Shown here in pieces: positions 30,769-41,500 of a DNA stretch of 64,000 bases (its first letter is position 1; every line of letters starts with the position of its first letter). Position numbers and translations under genes: made by a program. The DNA comes from Candidatus Sodalis endolongispinus (GTDB taxonomy: Bacteria; Pseudomonadota; Gammaproteobacteria; Enterobacterales; Enterobacteriaceae): assembly GCF_018777395.1 (NCBI RefSeq), contig NZ_JAFJYC010000001.1, positions 1,302,001 through 1,366,000 of the forward strand. Reading direction: 5' to 3'. The notes beneath the pieces are model-generated. The model was given only the letters and a program-made list of their open reading frames with translations, did no database searches and had not been told where the DNA came from.

Positions 30769-32022
30769 ATGAGTCCGCCCACTTCACAGGCGCCCGCGCT
30801 GTCCGCTTCCGGCCGGCGTAGCCATCTGTTGCTGCTTTTCTACTCGGCGACGGAGCCTTGCTCACTGGCACAACTGGCACATCGGTGCGGGATCGATCCC
30901 GATACCGTACAAAGCGATCTCGCGCAGCTTGAAGCCGAAATCGGCACGCTGTACCGGCTCGCCCTGCTGTGCCGGGAGGGGGAATACCGTATTGAGGGCA
31001 ACGTTCTCAATCATCGGTTATGTCTGTTCGATGGCCTGCGCCGGGCGCTGCGCCTCTGCCCGGATCGCGTTGAACGCGATTTCACCGCCGCGCTAACGCA
31101 TCAGTGGCGCGACTTGCCACCCGCGCTGCAAATACCGCCGCCGCGTCTGACGGAGGCCATGGAGCACCTTCTGCCGCTGCTACCCGATCAGCGCGCCGAA
31201 AGCAACCGCCAGTTCCTCTCTCTCTGGCTGCGTTACCTACAGCTGCAATGCCATCGTCGGCAAACGCCGAACTTTAATCAGCACCAGCGGCAATGGCTTA
31301 TCCAGAAACAGGCGTACCCGGCGGTGCAGGAAGCCTTGCGCGACTGGTCTGTGCCGGCCGGCGAGCTGTTTGGGCTGACGTTGCTTATCAGTTTATTGCG
31401 GCATCCCCAACCTGCCGATCCAGACTGTGCCGATGATAGACGGCTCAAACAGGCGGTCGAGCGGCTTATCCGACGTTTCGCCCAGCTTTCCGGCAGAACC
31501 TTTTCCCAGGAGGACGCGCTGGCGGAACAGCTGTTTTTCCATCTGAGCGCCGCGCTGGAACGCTGCCATTTCCATATGGGCATCGACAGTAGCCTGCAGA
31601 GCGAGGTTGAAGAAAAGTACCCCAGTCTGCTGCGCGCCACCCGCGCGGCGATGATACCGCTGGAGGCGGAGTATCGTATCCGTTTCAGCCGGGAAGAGAT
31701 GGGGTTGATCGCGGTTATTTTCGGCGCCTGGCTTATGCAGGAGACGGATCTGCAGGAAAAGCAGGTGGTGATTTTAAGTCAATCGGAGGGGGCGCAGGAG
31801 CGCAAATTGGAGCTGCAAATCCGGGAACTGACGCTGTTGCCGCTGAACATCAAATTTCAGTCGGTGAGTGAATTTTAGGCCCGCGGCGCGCCGAAAAATA
31901 CCGTGCTGGTCATCACCCCTTTCCAAATGCAGCTGCCTTTGTATTCACCACCGCTGCTGCAGGTGCGCATGCCGCTACCGCAGGCGCAACGTCAGCGGAT
32001 CCGCGATCTGCTAGAATCCTGA
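30769..32022 (+). pseudogene. csiE: CsiE, PRD-domain stationary-phase protein, amber-truncated
   Basis: Stationary-phase inducible protein with an N-terminal DeoR/BglG-like helical part and PTS-regulation (PRD) domains (LAEQLFFHLSAALERCHFHMGI, RFSREEMGLIAVIFGAWLMQ); exact role unknown. The frame stops at TAG 31876-31878. Beyond it, the same frame continues ARGAPKNTVLVITPF and LPLYSPPLLQVRMPL to TGA 32020-32022, matching the C-terminus of E. coli CsiE. A single codon change, probably CAG to TAG, removes about 47 residues. The truncated 369-aa product may be made. It sits upstream of glyA in convergent orientation. Confidence 0.85.
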
Positions 32023-32119
32023 ACTCGGCCGCCTCCCGGTCGGCCCGACGCCGCACCGAGTGACATCAGACACCCCAGCCGCCAGCAAAGGCGACGCGTT
32101 ATTCGGCTACCGCCAGGGC

Positions 32120-32150
32120 AAAAAAACCGGCCCCGCAAAAGGGGGCCGGC
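32120..32150 (-). terminator. glyA intrinsic terminator
   Basis: On the minus strand CCGGCCCC and GGGGCCGG pair around a short loop and are followed by seven T. Positioned about 55 bp after the glyA stop. Confidence 0.9.
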
Positions 32151-32203
32151 CGGTGGCTAGTGGTTGCGGCGGCGCCGGCAGAATCCGGCGGCTCGCACCG
32201 TCA

Positions 32204-33457
32204 TCACGCGTAAACGGGATGGCGGGCGCAGATATCCAGCACTTTATTCTTAGTACGCTCGATGACGGCGTCGTCATGGATATTTTCCAGCACGTCACAC
32301 ATCCAACCCGCCAAATCGCGTACGTCGGCCTCGGTAAAACCGCGGCGCGTCACCGCCGGCGTACCGATACGCACCCCGGAGGTGACGAACGGGCTTTTCG
32401 GATCATTGGGCACGCTGTTTTTGTTCACGGTGATATTGGCACGGCCCAGGGCGGCATCCGCTTCTTTGCCGGTCAGGTTTTTATCCACCAAATCCAGCAG
32501 GAACAGGTGATTATCGGTAGCGCCGGAGACAACGTTGAAACCGCGTGACAAGAAAACCTCCACCATGGCCTTGGCGTTTTTGGCCACCTGCTGCTGGTAG
32601 GTTTTAAACGCCGGCTCCATCGCCTCCTTCAGCGCCACCGCCTTGGCGGCAATCACATGCATCAACGGGCCACCCTGCGCGCCGGGGAATACGGCAGAAT
32701 TCAGCTTTTTATACAGCTCTTCGCTGCCGCCATTGGCCAGGATCAAACCACCGCGCGGGCCGGCCAGCGTTTTGTGGGTGGTCGTGGTCACGACGTGGGC
32801 ATGGGGTACCGGATTCGGATACACGCCGGCGGCGATAAGACCCGCCACGTGCGCCATATCCACAAAAAGGTAAGCGCCGATGCTATCGGCGATCTGCCGC
32901 ATTTTGGCCCAGTCGACCACGCTGGAGTAGGCCGAGAAGCCACCGATGATCATTTTCGGCTGATGGGTTTTCGCCAGCTCGGCCAGTTGGTCATAATCAA
33001 TATGGCCGCTCTCATCGATACCGTAAGGCACGATGTTATAAAGCTTGCCGGAGAAGTTGACCGGTGAGCCGTGGGTCAAATGGCCGCCGTGCGCCAGGTT
33101 CATGCCCAGCACCGTATCGCCCGGCTCTAACAACGTGGTATAAACGGCAAAGTTCGCCTGTGAGCCCGAGTGCGGCTGCACGTTGGCATAATCGGCGCCT
33201 AACAGGGCTTTGGCACGGTCAATGGCTAACTGCTCGACCACATCGACGTATTCGCATCCGCCGTAGTAGCGCTTGCCCGGATAACCTTCAGCGTACTTAT
33301 TGGTCAGCTGTGAGCCCTGCGCCTGCATAACGCGCGGACTGGTGTAGTTTTCAGATGCAATCAGTTCAATGTGCTCTTCCTGGCGCACCACCTCCTGCTC
33401 CATTGCCTGCCACAATTCGGCATCATAATCTGCAATGTTCATATCACGCTTTAACAT
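32204..33457 (-). CDS. glyA: Serine hydroxymethyltransferase
   Basis: Interconverts serine and glycine, loading one-carbon units onto tetrahydrofolate. PLP lysine in [16 protein letters not shown] (around residue 229), plus [13 protein letters not shown] and the N-terminal [20 protein letters not shown]. 417 aa, identical in length to E. coli, intact. A PurR box lies upstream. The divergent hmp gene found next to glyA in E. coli is missing. Confidence 0.98.
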   Translation of the reverse strand: MLKRDMNIADYDAELWQAMEQEVVRQEEHIELIASENYTSPRVMQAQGSQLTNKYAEGYPGKRYYGGCEYVDVVEQLAIDRAKALLGADYANVQPHSGSQANFAVYTTLLEPGDTVLGMNLAHGGHLTHGSPVNFSGKLYNIVPYGIDESGHIDYDQLAELAKTHQPKMIIGGFSAYSSVVDWAKMRQIADSIGAYLFVDMAHVAGLIAAGVYPNPVPHAHVVTTTTHKTLAGPRGGLILANGGSEELYKKLNSAVFPGAQGGPLMHVIAAKAVALKEAMEPAFKTYQQQVAKNAKAMVEVFLSRGFNVVSGATDNHLFLLDLVDKNLTGKEADAALGRANITVNKNSVPNDPKSPFVTSGVRIGTPAVTRRGFTEADVRDLAGWMCDVLENIHDDAVIERTKNKVLDICARHPVYA

Positions 33458-33775
33458 CTGTTTCTCCTGACTCTCAGCTAACTGACTACGGCGATTAAAA
33501 TAGGGGGAATGACCGGCCGTCAGTGTAATCTTTTTTGCCCGGCTTCCGATAGGGCTCAGCTCCGCTTTTTACGCAAACGATTCCCTTAATAACGATGCGT
33601 GCAGCCTGTGGTCGCGCCTTACGCCGCATGACGAAATATTTTCATCGTACAAGAGGAAAATTTCATGCGGCCCACCCGCGGGACATTGCCCGTTTAGCGC
33701 TCAAGGTGGGCCGTGTGTCCCCAAGCAAAGCGTCAGGCGTTACGCCAGGCTCGCGCCAGGTATCAGGCCGCAGCC
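33458..33775. other. glyA-glnB spacer, hmp lost
   Basis: No gene. It contains the PurR box (33571-33586), a TGAA-N5-TTC half-conserved MetR-like site (33632-33644, minus strand) and a 9-bp inverted repeat GCCGCATGA/TCATGCGGC (33623-33631 and 33663-33671) that may end the glnB transcript. E. coli has hmp here. Confidence 0.5.
33571..33586 (-). promoter_or_regulatory. PurR box upstream of glyA
   Basis: ACGCAAACGATTCCCT matches the PurR consensus ACGCAAACGTTTGCGT best in its left half and resembles the E. coli glyA site. It lies about 115 bp upstream of the glyA start. Confidence 0.65.
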
Positions 33776-34117
<342 letters not shown>

Positions 34118-34172
34118 TCACCTACTTAGCAGATTACCGGCGCCTACCGTCAATTGTGAAAACCAGGGCCGA

Positions 34173-35510
34173 TTAATGTTTAAAATCATTCGGGTCCAGC
34201 GTATGGCGGGACAAGAGTTTATAAAATTCTGTACGGTTTCGACCCGCCATCCGTGCGGCTTGCGTCACATTCCCGCGGGTTATTTGTAATAACTTACGTA
34301 AATAACGCAGCTCAAATTGGTGACGCGCCTCAGCAAAGGTCGGCATCACCGTGGTATCGTCCGCCAAGGCCTGCGCCACCAGCGCATCGCCGATGACCGG
34401 CGTAGACGTCAACGCAACACACTGTTCTATCACGTTCACCAGCTGGCGTAAATTACCGGGCCAACCGGCGGCCACCAGCCTTTTCATGGCATCCGCGGAA
34501 AAGCTGCGCACAAACGGTTTATGGCGCTGGGCCGCCAGGCGTAATAAATGCGGTGCCAACAAGGGAATATCTTCCGCCCGCTCGTGCAAGGCGGGCAGTT
34601 TCAAGCTGACGACATTTAATCGATAATACAGATCCTCGCGAAATTCCCCCGCCGCCATCGCCTTGGGCAAATCCCGATGGGTGGCGGACAAAATGCGCAC
34701 ATCGATAGCGCGGTCGCGGTCGCTACCCAGCGGTCGCACCTTGCGCTCCTGCAACACCCGTAGCAGTTTAACCTGTAACGACAGCGGCATGTCGCCTATT
34801 TCATCCAGAAACAGCGTGCCGCCATCGGCGGTCTGAAACAACCCTTCACGCTGGCTTACCGCGCCGGTGAAAGCGCCCCGGGCGTGGCCGAACAGCTCGG
34901 ATTCCAGCAGCGGCTCCGGCAGTGCGCCGCAATTGACCGCGACGAATGGCGCATTAGCGCGCGGGCTGGCGGCGTGGATTGCTTTCGCCAGGATCTCTTT
35001 ACCGGTGCCGCTCTGACCGCTAATCAGGATACTGACATCCGATTGGGCCACCATCTTCGCCTGCTCCAGCAAGCGCAGCATGAGCGGACTGCGGGTGACA
35101 ATGGTTTCTCGCCAGCGTTCGTCGCCGGCGGGACGGGTCAACGCCAGCGCCCCATCGATGGCGCGATACAGCGCGTCGCGATCCACCGGTTTGGTCAGAA
35201 AGCTGAACACCCCCTCTTGGGTCGCCGACACCGCGTCCGGGATCGAACCATGGGCGGTAAGAATAATTACCGGTAAGCCGGGCTGCTGCTGCTGTATGGC
35301 CATGAACAGCGCGATACCGTCCATCTCATCCATACGTAAGTCGCTAATGACCAGGTCGATTCTACCGCGTTGCAACAGTCGTAGCGCCTCTTGGCCATTT
35401 TCCGCAGTAATCACCGTGAATCCTTCGCTGGTCAGCCGCATGCCAAGCAGTTTCAACAGGCTGGTATCATCATCCACCAGCAGGAGATGGGCATGTCTGC
35501 AGGTCGTCAT
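34173..35510 (-). CDS. glrR: Response regulator GlrR (YfhA), sigma54 activator
   Basis: Bacterial enhancer-binding protein that, when phosphorylated by GlrK, activates sigma54-dependent glmY. Receiver domain with the acidic pocket DDD (residues 13-15) and phosphoacceptor Asp in [13 protein letters not shown]. Central AAA+ domain with Walker A GQSGTGKE, sigma54 contact loop GAFTGA and Walker [13 protein letters not shown]-terminal Fis-type helix-turn-helix with [22 protein letters not shown]. 445 aa, intact. Its stop region lies just 3' of glnB's start; its start overlaps qseG by 4 bases, so the three genes glrK-qseG-glrR form one operon. Confidence 0.96.
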   Translation of the reverse strand: MTTCRHAHLLLVDDDTSLLKLLGMRLTSEGFTVITAENGQEALRLLQRGRIDLVISDLRMDEMDGIALFMAIQQQQPGLPVIILTAHGSIPDAVSATQEGVFSFLTKPVDRDALYRAIDGALALTRPAGDERWRETIVTRSPLMLRLLEQAKMVAQSDVSILISGQSGTGKEILAKAIHAASPRANAPFVAVNCGALPEPLLESELFGHARGAFTGAVSQREGLFQTADGGTLFLDEIGDMPLSLQVKLLRVLQERKVRPLGSDRDRAIDVRILSATHRDLPKAMAAGEFREDLYYRLNVVSLKLPALHERAEDIPLLAPHLLRLAAQRHKPFVRSFSADAMKRLVAAGWPGNLRQLVNVIEQCVALTSTPVIGDALVAQALADDTTVMPTFAEARHQFELRYLRKLLQITRGNVTQAARMAGRNRTEFYKLLSRHTLDPNDFKH

Positions 35511-36424
35511 GGGCGAGTGTCTCCCGCATCGGGTGTCGCAACGGGAGGAAGGACATGAGCGGGGCGTGCGTCCGCCACATCGCCGCCGGCGCTCGAACCG
35601 ACCGCCCCCCGCGTCTGCCGCTTCAGAGCCGCCGCTTTGCCGTTACCGCCATCGAGGGGCGTGGTGCCTCCATCCTCTAGCGTCTGCCGCTTCTCTGCCG
35701 CCGCTTTGCCGTTGCCGCCGTCGAGGGGCGTGGTGCCGTCATCCTCCGACGTTTGCCATTTGCGCGAGGACAGGCGCCGCTCAATGTCGGTGAGATTTTG
35801 CAGCTTACGGGTGGTGGTTGCCAGCGCCTGGTTTAGCTGCTGTTCGCGCGCCGTGAGCGTGCGGATCTGCCTGTCGTTTTCCTGCTGCTGACGCTGAGTA
35901 CGGCTGCGCTCATCGGCCAACACCAGCCGCAGCGCCTGCTGTTGGCGCCAAAGAGTAAACAGCGGATAGATGCCGGTCGGGAAAGTGTCGCGATAGCCTA
36001 AAAGGCGATGATATGCCTGACGCCGCCCGGCGACATCGATGTCCGTAGCGTCGAGCAAAATGCTGTGGCGGAAACTGTCCTGCCAGCTTTCATCCTGGTG
36101 GCGCCATGCCTCAGCACGCGCCTGCGCCGGAGTCATGCGTGAGGCGCATTCCATAAGGCTTAACCAATAGTCAGGCTTGTTTACCCTGTCATCATCATCC
36201 TGCCAGATATCATCGCACACTTTGGCAAGCGTTGACGGCGCCAGATGGGTGTGAGGTCCCGGCACCTCGCTAAGCAACGGGTGCCGGGTGCCGTGCTGCT
36301 GGCAGGCCGAGAGCAGTAACGGCAGAAGCAACGCCATTAGCGCGGCGCGCAGTTGGGCGTCGGCCGGCGAACGCGGCGAGAAAAAGCGCGGGGTCTGCCG
36401 CGGTGAACGTGCTGCTCCAGTCAT
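35507..36424 (-). CDS. qseG: QseG (YfhG), outer-membrane lipoprotein of the GlrK system
   Basis: Lipoprotein that in E. coli interacts with GlrK (QseE) and is needed for its full activity. A hydrophobic stretch ends in lipobox LLSAC (Cys41 from the first ATG). The globular part has WLSLMECASRMTPAQARAEAWRH and FPTGIYPLFTLWRQQQALR, followed by a coiled coil (SRTQRQQQENDRQIRTLTAREQQ in parts) ending near LTDIERRLSSRK. Beyond this lies a lineage-specific tail with a 23-residue tandem repeat built on RQTLEDGGTTPLDGGNGKAA. It overlaps glrR by 4 bases and follows glrK by 3 bases. Confidence 0.9.
   Translation of the reverse strand: MTGAARSPRQTPRFFSPRSPADAQLRAALMALLLPLLLSACQQHGTRHPLLSEVPGPHTHLAPSTLAKVCDDIWQDDDDRVNKPDYWLSLMECASRMTPAQARAEAWRHQDESWQDSFRHSILLDATDIDVAGRRQAYHRLLGYRDTFPTGIYPLFTLWRQQQALRLVLADERSRTQRQQQENDRQIRTLTAREQQLNQALATTTRKLQNLTDIERRLSSRKWQTSEDDGTTPLDGGNGKAAAEKRQTLEDGGTTPLDGGNGKAAALKRQTRGAVGSSAGGDVADARPAHVLPPVATPDAGDTRP
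35617..35765. repeat. 69-bp tandem repeat inside qseG
   Basis: Two near-identical in-frame units encode (R/W)QT-EDGGTTPLDGGNGKAAA(E/L)K, with a partial third unit ending at RQTRGAV. It expands the C-terminal tail of QseG. Confidence 0.85.
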
Positions 36425-36427
36425 CTA

Positions 36428-37861
36428 TTAACGAGTCTCACCGGTTAGAGGGAGGGTAATGCGAAAGCAGACCGCAGCGTAATCTACCCGTACCAAATCG
36501 AGTTCACCCCGCATACGGCGAATGCAATCCCGGGCGATGCTTAAACCCAGTCCGCTGCCTTTTACCACGCCTTTACGCTGAATACTGCCTTGGTAAAACG
36601 GCTCAAAAATCAATGCCAGATCCGTCTCGGCAATGGGCGCTCCGCTGTTGGCCAGCTCCAGCAGGATACGCTGCCCGCTTAGGCGGCTTCTGATCCAGAT
36701 GTTACCGGATTCCTGGCCGTAGTGCACCGCATTGGAATACAGATTATCCAACACCCGTGTTAACAACTCCGGCTGCGCGCGGCAATGGGTCACCTCAAGC
36801 GTCACGTGATTGTGGATACCCTTGGCACGCGCCGGCAGACTGTGGGCGGCAATAACCGACGCCACCATTGCCGCCAAATCGATATCGGCGGCAAAAGAAG
36901 GGCCGTCCGCCAGCCGGCGGTTGTAATCCAGCAATTGTTCGATGAGTTGCTGCAGGTGCCGGCTGCTGCTGTCGAGAATCGCCACCACGTCTCGCTGATC
37001 GGCGCTCAGGGGGCCCGCCACCTCGTCGGCCAGCAGCTCCGCCCCCTCGCGCAGACTGGCCAGCGGCGTTTTCAATTCATGGGAAATATGGCGCAGAAAT
37101 TCATGCCGCTGGGATTCCAGCCAGGCCAATCGCTCGTTCAACCAGATAATCCGCTGGGCCAGCGACTGAATTTCACGCGGCCCGCTAAACGGCGTATCCG
37201 CCGCCAGCGCTTGCCCTTCCCCCAGCCGGTTAATCATATTTTCCACGCGCTTCACCGGACCAATAATCATTCGGGTAAACAGGAAAACCAGCGTCAGGCT
37301 AAATAGGAACAGCAATAGCGCCAGCCAGCCAAAAATACGGCCCTGCTCCGCGATAGCCTGCTGCAGCTGGCGGCCGCGGGCAAAGATATTTTCGCGCGTC
37401 GCCTGTACCAGTTCGTCGTTGGCGCGGGAAAAAGCCTCCAGCTGCGCCGAGGCCTGCCCGCCCGGGCCGCTGTTGTCACAATGAAGTTGATCGAGGGCAG
37501 CCAGCATGGTTTCCAGCCGCTGACGATAACGCGGATCCGGCAACGGATCGCCGCGGCCGCTGAGGGTTTGTCGATATTGCTGGCGCTGGTTTTGGTAGAG
37601 GCGGGCCAATGTAGGATCGTCCAGGACGCAATATTGGCGATAGCTGCGCTCCATTGCCAGCGCCAAACCGGTCATATTTTCGCTGCGCCGTGCGTCCGCC
37701 AGCGTCGAGCGGTTGATTTCCGCCGCCTGTTCGCTCAGGGTATCCAGACTTTGCCAAGCCTGCCAGGCCAGCAACAGTAGCGGCAGTAACACCAGGCTGA
37801 ACGCCAGCACAACCAATTGGCGCAGCGAACGGGGAAACGGACGCCACTTGTTCACGGTCAT
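36428..37861 (-). CDS. glrK: Sensor histidine kinase GlrK (QseE/YfhK)
   Basis: Inner-membrane sensor that phosphorylates GlrR. Two membrane spans (about residues 15-32 and 168-188) flank a periplasmic domain of about 135 aa rich in helices. Then come a HAMP-like linker, the H-box FLRHISHELKTPLASLREG with the phosphorylated histidine, an N-box DNLYSNAVHYG, and the G-box GSGLGLSIARDC. 477 aa, close to E. coli, intact. First gene of glrK-qseG-glrR; glmY, its regulated target, lies just upstream. Confidence 0.95.
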   Translation of the reverse strand: MTVNKWRPFPRSLRQLVVLAFSLVLLPLLLLAWQAWQSLDTLSEQAAEINRSTLADARRSENMTGLALAMERSYRQYCVLDDPTLARLYQNQRQQYRQTLSGRGDPLPDPRYRQRLETMLAALDQLHCDNSGPGGQASAQLEAFSRANDELVQATRENIFARGRQLQQAIAEQGRIFGWLALLLFLFSLTLVFLFTRMIIGPVKRVENMINRLGEGQALAADTPFSGPREIQSLAQRIIWLNERLAWLESQRHEFLRHISHELKTPLASLREGAELLADEVAGPLSADQRDVVAILDSSSRHLQQLIEQLLDYNRRLADGPSFAADIDLAAMVASVIAAHSLPARAKGIHNHVTLEVTHCRAQPELLTRVLDNLYSNAVHYGQESGNIWIRSRLSGQRILLELANSGAPIAETDLALIFEPFYQGSIQRKGVVKGSGLGLSIARDCIRRMRGELDLVRVDYAAVCFRITLPLTGETR

Positions 37862-37923
37862 CGTCCTCAGCGGAATAGGGATAGGCCTCGATGCTAGCCG
37901 ACTGTCGCCAACAGGGAAAGAAC

Positions 37924-37955
37924 AAAAAAGGCACTTGCCCGGAGGTCAAGTGCCT
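37924..37955 (-). terminator. glmY terminator
   Basis: 9-bp perfect stem AGGCACTTG/CAAGTGCCT, loop of 9 bases, six T directly after it on the minus strand. Confidence 0.9.
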
Positions 37956-38134
37956 TGAATGTAAGATAGGGGGTGCCTCACTCAACGTGTCGCCCTGTGG
38001 TTGTTAACACCGCGAAGGCAGCGATTAACGGTTACGTTGGACGGTAGGCATCGTACATTGGCATCATTCGGCAGTTATGGAGCGGTCGTAGTGCTTTGCA
38101 TGTGACGCTGTCATATCAAGGTGAATGAGCGACT
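37924..38134 (-). ncRNA. glmY: Small RNA GlmY
   Basis: Hfq-independent sRNA that titrates RapZ and so protects GlmZ, raising glmS translation when glucosamine-6-phosphate is low. It lies between glrK and purL, where E. coli glmY lies. The predicted 5' end on the minus strand, AGTCGCTCATTCACCTTGAT, resembles E. coli GlmY. The 3' end is a strong intrinsic terminator: AGGCACTTG/CAAGTGCCT stem (37929-37937 and 37947-37955) then a T run. A sigma54 promoter sits just upstream. About 210 nt, somewhat longer than E. coli's primary transcript. Ends are predicted, not measured. Confidence 0.88.
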
Positions 38135-38145
38135 GATTTAGATAT

Positions 38146-38162
38146 AGCAGAAACCGTGCCAA
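38146..38162 (-). promoter_or_regulatory. Sigma54 promoter of glmY
   Basis: On the minus strand TTGGCAC-GGTTT-CTGCT fits the -24/-12 consensus TGGCAC-N5-TTGCW, with GG and GC correctly spaced, ending 11 bases before the predicted RNA start. Confidence 0.88.
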
Positions 38163-38216
38163 ACCGCCAATAATAGGGATATATAACTGAATAATAAGCG
38201 TTTTTTAATTATAATT

Positions 38217-38234
38217 TGTCTGAGCTTATCGACA
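38217..38234. promoter_or_regulatory. GlrR binding site 1
   Basis: TGTC-N10-GACA, a perfect match to the GlrR palindrome, about 85 bp upstream of the glmY start. Confidence 0.85.
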
Positions 38235-38259
38235 TGCCCTATCGCAAAGCAAATGAATC

Positions 38260-38277
38260 TGTCTCCTACGGGAGACA
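38260..38277. promoter_or_regulatory. GlrR binding site 2
   Basis: TGTC-N10-GACA; the inner bases TCC...GGA extend the palindrome. About 43 bp from site 1, near four helical turns. Confidence 0.85.
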
Positions 38278-38322
38278 TAAAAACATGCTCTGCTATAAAG
38301 CAATAAAATTCAGCAAGATAAA

Positions 38323-38340
38323 TGTCTCTTGTCAGCGACA
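38323..38340. promoter_or_regulatory. GlrR binding site 3
   Basis: TGTC-N10-GACA, about 63 bp from site 2 (six helical turns). E. coli glmY also has three such sites. The remaining 38341-38587 shows no gene. Confidence 0.85.
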
Positions 38341-38587
38341 GTTTGTTAGCCGCTCGCGTGGAGAAAGCGACACCTGCCGCGATCCCATCATCCCGGCTTA
38401 CTACCGTACCGCGTCAGCGTTGTCTTCAGCAGCGTCCGCCGAACGCCCGAGCCAACATCGTTATTGCCGCGCGGCAAGTAACGCCGGCTCCACGACACGT
38501 CACGCCTGCTCCACGAAGGGTGTCGCCGCAATCACCCACGCGGCGCCTCTGCGCCGACCGCCAGCCGGCGCAGACTATCCTATGCGC

Positions 38588-41500
38588 TTAACCCAGCTGC
38601 TTGCGCGCGTTGCGGAACAGCCGCATCCAGGGCACGTCCTCGCCCCACTGTGCAGGGTGCCAGGAGTGGCTGACGGTACGGAAAACCCGTTCAGGGTGCG
38701 GCATGGTCAGGGTAACCTGGCCGCTGGCGTTGGTCACGGCGGTGATACCGTTAGGGGATCCGTTCGGATTAGCGGGATAGTTTTCGGTAACCTTGCCGTA
38801 GTTGTCCACATAGCGCAGGGCCACCAGGCCCGCATGCTCAATCGCGGCCAGATGCGCCGCGTCGCGCACCTCCACCAGACCTTCGCCGTGGGAGACGGCA
38901 ATAGGCAGACGGGATCCGACCATACCCTGCAACAGCAGCGACGGGCTCTGCGTCACCTCCACCAGGCTGAATCGGGCCTCAAAGCGCTCGGACTTGTTGC
39001 GCACGAAACGGTGCCATAACTCCGCGCCGGGGATCAGTTCGCGCAAATTGGACATCATCTGACATCCGTTGCAGACCCCGAGCGCCAGGGTTTGAGGCCG
39101 GTGGAAAAACGCCTCGAACTCATCGCGCACCCGTGGGTTAAACAGGACTGACTTCGCCCAACCTTCCACGGCGCCCAATACATCGCCGTAAGAGAAACCG
39201 CCGCAGGCCACCAGCGTATGGAAGCCCTCAATGGTTTGCGCACCGGTGAGCAAATCGCTCATATGCACATCGATAGCCTCAAACACGGCACGGTGAAAAG
39301 CGGCCGCCATCTCGACATGGGAGTTCACGCCTTGCTCCCGCAGCACGGCGACCTTCGGCCGCGCGCCCTTGACGATAAACGGCGCGGCAATATCATCGGC
39401 AGGATCAAAGCTCAAGGCCACCGTCAGGCCCGGATCGTTATCGTCCTGACGGGCGGCGTGTTCCTGATCGGCGCTTTCGGGATTGTCACGCAGCCGCTGC
39501 ATCTGCCAGCTGGTTTCCGCCCACCAGGTTCTCAGGGTGGTACGGCTTTCACTGTACAGCGAACGCTCGCCGGCGCGCAGGATAAAACGGTCGCCTGGCT
39601 GGGCCGTGCCCAGATAGTGCAGGCAGTCCGCCAGACCCTCCTGGTGGAACAGCGCCGTGACCGCGTCGAGATCGGCCGTGTCGATCTGGATTACCGCCCC
39701 CAGCTCTTCATTAAACAGGGTGTCCAGGGCGTCATCCCCCAGCGGGCCAACGTCGGCATCGATACCGCAGTGGCCGGCAAACGCCATTTCCGCCAGCGTC
39801 ACCAGCAAGCCGCCGTCGTGATAGGCCAGCAGTCGCCCTTGCGCCACCAGTTGTTGCATGACGCGGAAAAAGGCGGCCAGCTGACCGGCGTCGCGCACGT
39901 CAGCGGTTTCATCCCCGAGCTGGCGATACACCTGCGCCAGGGCGGTGGCGCCCAACGCCTGATGGCCAGCGCCCAGATCGATGAGCAACAGCGTATTATC
40001 GCGCGCCGGCTGCAATTGCGGCGTCACAGTAGCGTGTACGTCTTCCACGCGGGCGAAGGCGGTGATGACCAGCGACAGCGGCGCCGTCATTTCCCGGGAT
40101 TCGGCCCCGTGCTGCCAGCGGGTTTTCATCGACATGGAATCTTTACCCACCGGGATCGTAAGCCCCAGCGCCGGACAGAGCTCCTCGCCCACCGCTTTCA
40201 CCGCCTGATACAGACCGGCATCTTCACCGGGATGACCCGCGGCGGCCATCCAGTTGGCGGAGAGTTTCACCCGCTTGATATCGCCGATATGCGTGGCGGC
40301 CAGGTTAGTCAGCGCCTCGCCTACCGCCAGACGGGCGGAGGCGGCAAAATTGAGCAGCGCGACCGGCGCCCGCTCGCCCAGCGACATCGCCTCGCCGTAG
40401 TAACTATCCAGACTGGCGGTGGTCACGGCGCAATCCGCCACCGGCACCTGCCACGGGCCGACCATTTGATCGCGCGCGACTATTCCGGTGACGCTACGAT
40501 CGCCAATGGTGATAAGGAAGGTTTTTTCCGCCACCGCCGGAAAATGCAACACGCGGTTAATCGCCTCGGCAAGCGTGATACCATCGCGGTTTAGCGGGTG
40601 GCCGGGCGGCCTGCAAACTGACGGCTTCCCGCTGCATCTTCGGCGTCTTGCCGAGCAAGACATCCAGCGGCAAATCAATCGGCCGGTTAGCGTAATGCGC
40701 GTCGTCCAGGCTAAGATGCAACGCGTCGGTCGCCTCACCTATCACCGCATAGGGCGCGCGCTCACGGCGGCAAATGGCGTCAAATTCCGCCAGCCGTTCA
40801 GGGGCGACCGCCATAACATAACGCTCCTGAGATTCGTTGCACCAGACTTCCAGCGGGCTCATCCCCGGCTCGTCGTTGGGGATCTCGCGCAGCTGAAAAC
40901 GCCCGCCGCGTCCACCGTCGCTGACCAGCTCCGGCATGGCGTTGGACAGACCGCCGGCGCCCACGTCATGGATAAACAGAATCGGGTTGTCTTCGCCCCG
41001 CTGCCAGCAGCAGTCGATGACCTCCTGACAGCGACGTTCCATTTCAGGATTGTCGCGCTGCACCGAGGCGAAATCCAAATCGGCATCGGACTGACCGGAG
41101 GCCATCGACGAGGCCGCGCCGCCGCCAAGGCCGATATTCATCGCCGGACCACACAGAACAATAAGCTTGGCGCCTACGCTGATGTCGCCTTTTTGCACGT
41201 GCGAGGCGCGAATATTGCCAATGCCGCCGGCCAGCATGACGGGCTTATGGTAACCGCGCAGCTCCACGCCGTTATGGCTATCCACGCGCTCTTCATAGGT
41301 GCGAAAATAGCCTGTCAGCGCCGGACGGCCGAATTCGTTATTGAACGCCGCGCCCCCCAGGGGGCCGTCGGTCATGATATCCAGCGCGCTGACAATACGA
41401 TCTGGGCGGCCGAAATCTTCTTCCCAGGGCTGTGCAAAGCCCGGAATACGTAAATTGGAAACCGAGAAGCCGAGCAGACCGGCTTTCGGCTTGGCGCCGC

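Noticed and set aside
38216-39019. Plus-strand frame of 267 codons over the GlrR sites and the purL end
   Set aside because: Half lies antisense to conserved purL sequence and half over regulatory sites; no family similarity.
39218-40594. Long plus-strand frame of 458 codons inside purL
   Set aside because: A GC-driven shadow antisense to a well-conserved gene.
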